Shown: positions 60,562 to 64,000 of the stretch, one piece after another
Layout: each line of letters opens with the position of its first letter
How positions within the stretch are numbered: the first letter of the stretch is position 1
Source of the DNA: Virgisporangium aliadipatigenens
GTDB taxonomy: Bacteria; Actinomycetota; Actinomycetes; Mycobacteriales; Micromonosporaceae
Reading direction: 5' to 3'
Assembly (NCBI RefSeq): GCF_016863615.1
Contig: NZ_BOPF01000040.1
Location: forward strand, 1 to 64,000
DNA: 64,000 bases
The notes under the pieces: generated by a model
The model's database searches: none
The model's input: only the letters and a program-made list of their open reading frames with translations
Told to the model about the DNA's origin: nothing
Translations under genes and position numbers: made by a program

Positions 60562-61116
60562 ATGAGAGTGCGACAGGGCCTCGCCCTGACCCTGCTGGCC
60601 GTGCTCCTGACGGCCGGCTGTGCCGGTAAGGACGGCGGCGGTGACGACGTCGCCAGTGCGACCGGCGACAAGGGCGGTGCCACCCCGACGGCCGGCGCCT
60701 CGCCGATGAACGAGCAGGAGCGCGCCGCGAAGTTCGGCGATTGCATGCGCGCCAACGGGCTGCCGGAGTTCAAGGATCCGGAGGTCGAGGAGGGGCGGGT
60801 CGGGATGATGGTGCCGGAGGGCACCGACAAGGCGACCGTCGACGCGGCGATGGCCAAGTGCAAGGAGTTCCTGCCCGGCGGCGGCGAACTGCGCAAGCCC
60901 GACGCCGCGGCGATGGAACAGATGCGCAAGCACGCCCAGTGCATGCGGGAGAACGGCATCCCGGACTTCCCGGACCCGTCCGAGGAGGGCGGCATCGCGC
61001 TCGACCTGGACAAGCTCGGGCTCAGCGGCCCCGACGACCCGCGCCTGAAGGCGGCCGAGGAGGCCTGCAAGCAGTACATGCCCGAGGGGCCCGGCGCGCA
61101 GAAGAAGACCGGCTGA
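60562..61116 (+). CDS. Lipoprotein with duplicated Cys-containing motif
   Basis: 184 residues. The lipobox LLTAGC (Cys20) makes it a lipoprotein; a Gly/Asp/Thr linker follows. Two similar units are visible: CMRANGLPEFKDP (Cys61) with a second Cys at 100 (KCKEFLPGG), and CMRENGIPDFPDP (Cys127) with Cys169 (ACKQYMPEG). The four Cys may form two disulfides or a metal or redox site. ATG 60562 with GAAGGGGG upstream is chosen over an earlier frame. It heads an operon with a HlyD-like and MacB-type proteins and may be a substrate-binding partner. Confidence 0.85.
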   Translation: MRVRQGLALTLLAVLLTAGCAGKDGGGDDVASATGDKGGATPTAGASPMNEQERAAKFGDCMRANGLPEFKDPEVEEGRVGMMVPEGTDKATVDAAMAKCKEFLPGGGELRKPDAAAMEQMRKHAQCMRENGIPDFPDPSEEGGIALDLDKLGLSGPDDPRLKAAEEACKQYMPEGPGAQKKTG

Positions 61117-62201
61117 TGAGCGGGAAGGGGAGACACCGCCGCACCCGCCGGGTGGTCATCGCCGTGATCCTGGTGCTGGCGGCGGGCGCGGCGACGGCGG
61201 CGGCCGCGAACGGCTACGGCTGGCGCAACGCGAGCGACGACGAGCCGGCCGGCAGCACCCTGCCGGCGAAGACCGCCCCGGTCACCCGACAGACGCTCGC
61301 CGACACCCAGAACGAGTCCGGCGAACTCGGCTACGGCACCGACGTGTCGGTCGCCGCGAGGCTCAGCGGAACGCTCACCGCGATCCCGGCCGGCGGCACC
61401 GCCGTCGCGCGCGGCGAGGCGCTCTACCGGGTCGACAACACGCCTGTGGTGCTGCTGTACGGCGGCCTGCCGGCCTACCGGACCCTCGCCTCCGGGGTGG
61501 AGGGGCCGGACGTCAAGCAGTTCGAGGAGAACCTCGCCGCGCTCGGCTACGGCGGCTTCACCGTCGACGAGGAGTACACCTCCGCGACCGCGAACGCGGT
61601 GCAGGTGTGGCAGGAGGACCTGGGCCTGACCGAGACGGGAACGGTCGAGCCGGGCCGGATCGTCTACGCCGGTGGCGCGGTGCGCGTCGCCGCGACCAGC
61701 ATCGACGTCGGCGGCGCGGTGCAGCCCGGCGCGACGGTGCTCTCGTACACCGGCCGCTCCCGCGCGGTCACCGTCGACCTGGACGTCTCCGAGCAGCGGA
61801 TGGCGAAGATCGGCAACTCGGTGACGGTGAAGCTGCCGGACGGAAAGACGGTCAACGGGAAGATCGCCTCCGCCGAGAGCGTCATCGTCGCCGCCGAGAA
61901 CCCGCAGGAGGACGACACCACGAAGATCCGGGTGGGCATCACGGTCGACGACGAGAAGGCCGTCGAGGGGCTGGACCAGGCGGCCGTCACGGTGACGTTC
62001 GTGGCGTCGCAGCGGGAGAAGGTGCTGACGGTGCCGGTCGCCGCGCTGTTGGCGCTCGCCGAGGGCGGTTACGGCGTTCAGGTGGTCGAGAACGGGACCT
62101 CGCGGATCGTCGCCGTCGAGACGGGGATGTTCGCGGCGGGGCGGGTGGAGATCTCCGGCGAGGGCATCGCCGAGGGGACCGTCGTGGGGATGCCCTCATG
62201 A
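61116..62201 (+). CDS. HlyD-like efflux adaptor with peptidoglycan-binding domain
   Basis: 361 residues: membrane anchor at about 14-32, biotinyl-lipoyl-like half ([35 protein letters not shown]), an inserted PG_binding_1 domain at about 125-165 ([36 protein letters not shown]), and a beta-barrel/RND-adaptor part ([29 protein letters not shown]). It links a MacB-type transporter to the wall. The ATG at 61116 overlaps the lipoprotein stop (TGATG). Its own stop overlaps a 28-codon leader ORF. Confidence 0.92.
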   Translation: MSGKGRHRRTRRVVIAVILVLAAGAATAAAANGYGWRNASDDEPAGSTLPAKTAPVTRQTLADTQNESGELGYGTDVSVAARLSGTLTAIPAGGTAVARGEALYRVDNTPVVLLYGGLPAYRTLASGVEGPDVKQFEENLAALGYGGFTVDEEYTSATANAVQVWQEDLGLTETGTVEPGRIVYAGGAVRVAATSIDVGGAVQPGATVLSYTGRSRAVTVDLDVSEQRMAKIGNSVTVKLPDGKTVNGKIASAESVIVAAENPQEDDTTKIRVGITVDDEKAVEGLDQAAVTVTFVASQREKVLTVPVAALLALAEGGYGVQVVENGTSRIVAVETGMFAAGRVEISGEGIAEGTVVGMPS

Positions 62202-62284
62202 GCGGACGCTTGCGGGAGCTCATCGTGGGGCACTGTGCGCTCGCGTCTCGTGGCGCCGGGGAGCGAAGCGAGGCGGAGTCATGA
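62198..62284 (+). CDS. Short leader ORF (28 codons) coupled to the macB-type ATPase gene
   Basis: ATG 62198 overlaps the stop of the upstream adaptor gene (ATGA), and its TGA overlaps the start of the ATPase gene (ATGA), so ribosomes could pass through all three. The peptide starts [10 protein letters not shown] and ends [10 protein letters not shown]. It matches the ORF before flgK at 18 of 28 residues and 68 of 87 bases by hand count, and has exactly the same length. Confidence 0.6.
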   Translation: MSGRLRELIVGHCALASRGAGERSEAES

Positions 62285-62943
62285 GCGTCGTGGTGCTCGA
62301 CAAAGTGACGAAGACGTACGGGGAGCGGGTCACCGCGCTGCGGGACGTCTCGCTCACCGTGGAGTCGGGGGAACTGCTCGCCATCGTCGGCCCGTCCGGT
62401 TCGGGCAAGTCGACGATGCTGCACGTGATCGGCACGCTCGACCGGCCGTCCGCCGGCACCGTGCGGGTCGCCGGGCACGACGTCGCCACGCTGACCGACC
62501 GGAAGCTGTCGGCGCTGCGGGCCGGCCGGATCGGGTTCGTGTTCCAGCAGTTCCATCTGGCGCCGGGGCGCCCGGCGGTGGACAACGTCGCGGACGGGTT
62601 GCTCTACGCGGGCGTTCCACCGAAGGAGCGGAGGCGTCGGGCGGAGGCAGCGCTGGTCCGGGTCGGGCTGGGTGACCGGCTCGACCACCGCCCGCACCAG
62701 CTCTCCGGCGGCGAACGCCAGCGCGTCGCGATCGCCCGCGCGGTCGTGGGGGAGCCGCCGCTGCTGCTGGCGGACGAGCCGACCGGCAACCTCGACTCCG
62801 CGTCCGGGACCGGCGTCCTGGTGCTCCTGCGGGAACTGAACGCCGCCGGCACGACGGTCCTGATCATCACGCACGATCGGGACATCGCGGCGAGCCTGCC
62901 CCGGCAAGTGGTGATGAAGGACGGGGAGATCGTCGATGAGTGA
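62281..62943 (+). CDS. ABC transporter ATPase, MacB/LolD type
   Basis: 220 residues: Walker [11 protein letters not shown]-loop [11 protein letters not shown], signature [14 protein letters not shown], Walker [13 protein letters not shown], and switch His in IITHDRDIA. The LolD/MacB/FtsE branch is indicated by [13 protein letters not shown]. With the adaptor upstream and the permease downstream it forms a tripartite-like exporter. The start is shared with the leader ORF stop, and AGGCGGAG precedes it. It overlaps the permease by eight bases. Confidence 0.95.
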   Translation: MSVVVLDKVTKTYGERVTALRDVSLTVESGELLAIVGPSGSGKSTMLHVIGTLDRPSAGTVRVAGHDVATLTDRKLSALRAGRIGFVFQQFHLAPGRPAVDNVADGLLYAGVPPKERRRRAEAALVRVGLGDRLDHRPHQLSGGERQRVAIARAVVGEPPLLLADEPTGNLDSASGTGVLVLLRELNAAGTTVLIITHDRDIAASLPRQVVMKDGEIVDE

Positions 62944-64000
62944 GTTGACGCCGGCCCGGCTCGGCCTCCGCGACGTGGTGCGCGTCGGCGGCGACGGCCT
63001 GCGCACGCGGCCGCTGCGGGTGTTCCTGTCGGCGCTCGGCATCGCGATCGGCATCGCCGCGATGACGGCTGTCGTCGGCATCTCCACGTCCAGCCGCGCC
63101 GACCTGGACCGCATGCTGGAGGCGCTCGGCACCGACCTGCTCACCGTCGCGCCGGGCAGCACGATGTTCGGGGAGGACGCCACGCTGCCGGACGAGTCGG
63201 TGGCGATGATCGCGCGGATCGGGCCGGTGACGCGGGTGGCGGCGACCGGCAAGGTGCCGGACACGAAGGCGTACCGCACGGACCGGGTCCCGGCCGCGCA
63301 GTCCGGCGGGATCTCGGTGCAGGCCGCGCATCTGGACCTGCTCGGCACCGTCGGGGCGACCGTCGCCCACGGCACCTGGCTCAACGCCGCCACTGAGCGG
63401 TATCCGGCGGTGGTGCTCGGCGCGACGACCGCCCAGCGGCTGGGGATCACCGCGGCCGACGGCGGGACCCAGGTCTACATCGGGGGACGGTGGTTCACCG
63501 TGATCGGGCTGCTGGATCCGGTGCCGCTGGCGTCGGAGCTGGACAACGCCGCGCTCATCGGATGGCCCGCCGCGAAGGAGTACCTGGGGTTCGACGGGCA
63601 CCCGACGACGGTCTACACCCGGTCGCGGGACGACGCGGTGGAGGCGGTGCGCGGGGTGCTCGCCGCGACGGCCAATCCGGAGAAGCCCAACGAGGTGAAG
63701 GTCTCGCGCCCGTCGGACGCGCTCGCCGCGCGTCAGGCGACGGACCGGGCGTTCACGGGCCTGCTGCTGGGCCTGGGTGCCGTGGCACTGCTCGTCGGTG
63801 GCGTCGGCGTCGCCAACACCATGGTCATTTCCGTGTTGGAACGTCGTGCCGAGATCGGCCTGCGCCGTTCGCTCGGTGCGACGCGGGGGCAGATCCGGCT
63901 GCAGTTCCTGGCCGAGTCGCTGCTGCTGTCGGCGTTGGGGGGCGTCGGGGGTGTGCTGCTCGGGACGGCGGTGACGGCGATCTACGCCTCGACGCGGGAG
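62936..64000 (+). CDS. MacB-type ABC transporter permease (3' end outside window)
   Basis: At least 355 residues, open to the end of the window. A first membrane helix at about 24-48 ([20 protein letters not shown]) is followed by a MacB periplasmic core domain ([27 protein letters not shown]) and the FtsX-like helices beginning near 275 ([20 protein letters not shown]), with [23 protein letters not shown] 62936 lies inside the ATPase end. Substrate unknown; in such systems it can be peptides, lipids or antibiotics. Confidence 0.94.
   Translation, partial: MSELTPARLGLRDVVRVGGDGLRTRPLRVFLSALGIAIGIAAMTAVVGISTSSRADLDRMLEALGTDLLTVAPGSTMFGEDATLPDESVAMIARIGPVTRVAATGKVPDTKAYRTDRVPAAQSGGISVQAAHLDLLGTVGATVAHGTWLNAATERYPAVVLGATTAQRLGITAADGGTQVYIGGRWFTVIGLLDPVPLASELDNAALIGWPAAKEYLGFDGHPTTVYTRSRDDAVEAVRGVLAATANPEKPNEVKVSRPSDALAARQATDRAFTGLLLGLGAVALLVGGVGVANTMVISVLERRAEIGLRRSLGATRGQIRLQFLAESLLLSALGGVGGVLLGTAVTAIYASTRE

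Overview
The window is very GC-rich, with dense genes, many ATGA/GTGA start-stop overlaps and frequent GTG starts. This points to an actinomycete. A complete-looking flagellar cluster together with Tad/Flp (type IVb) pili, a DUF6244-like coiled-coil protein, DUF397/DUF5753 regulators and an AfsR/SARP regulator suggests a zoospore-forming member of the Micromonosporaceae (Actinoplanes-like). That placement is inferred from gene content, not from a marker phylogeny.

Bases 1-18024 are flagellar. On the minus strand, transcribed right to left, are fliA; then fliC-fliD-fliS-small ORF; then flgB-flgC-fliE-fliF-fliG-fliH-fliI-fliJ, a peptidoglycan hydrolase and a FliK-like gene that leaves the window. 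On the plus strand are flgN-flgK-flgL-fliW-csrA. The flgB and fliC units share an upstream motif, TCA-N17-CCGATGTG, that fits the FliA sigma factor encoded here. The fliC leader carries two AAGGA sites, as expected for FliW/CsrA control of flagellin. A PAS histidine kinase follows csrA, then a minus-strand group encoding a membrane protein, a glucosaminidase and a matrixin-like metalloprotease.

Bases 22942-30158 hold a Tad pilus operon (flp, tadE, tadG-like, cpaB, cpaE, cpaF, tadB, tadC) without a prepilin peptidase. Bases 30153-50783 are mixed housekeeping and secreted functions: a phosphotransferase, a membrane protein, a DUF2637 protein, a potassium channel, a tripeptidyl-aminopeptidase-like lipoprotein, an ATP-dependent DNA ligase, a GH16 glucanase, an ABC exporter, an iron-box-associated DUF2470/rpsD pair, proS, an arylamine N-acetyltransferase, an aldehyde dehydrogenase and a GH46 chitosanase.

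Bases 50841-53644 form a less GC-rich island: a DUF397/DUF5753 pair, a 20-bp-phased TTGCG repeat array, a class III cyclase-like protein and a CRP-like regulator. It looks like a compact signalling locus. After it come an AfsR-like regulator, gltD without gltB, a two-component system facing the other way, and a lipoprotein/HlyD-like/MacB-type efflux operon that runs off the end.

The least expected features are three short ORFs (28, 49 and 28 codons), each ending in an ATGA overlap with the next gene (flgK, cpaF, macB-type ATPase), with two of them clearly related; two stem-37-nt-stem palindromic elements, one embedded in frame in a membrane-protein gene; and the phased TTGCG array between the DUF5753 and cyclase genes. 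No tRNA, rRNA, CRISPR array or insertion sequence was recognised. No gene-free stretch exceeds about 300 bases.
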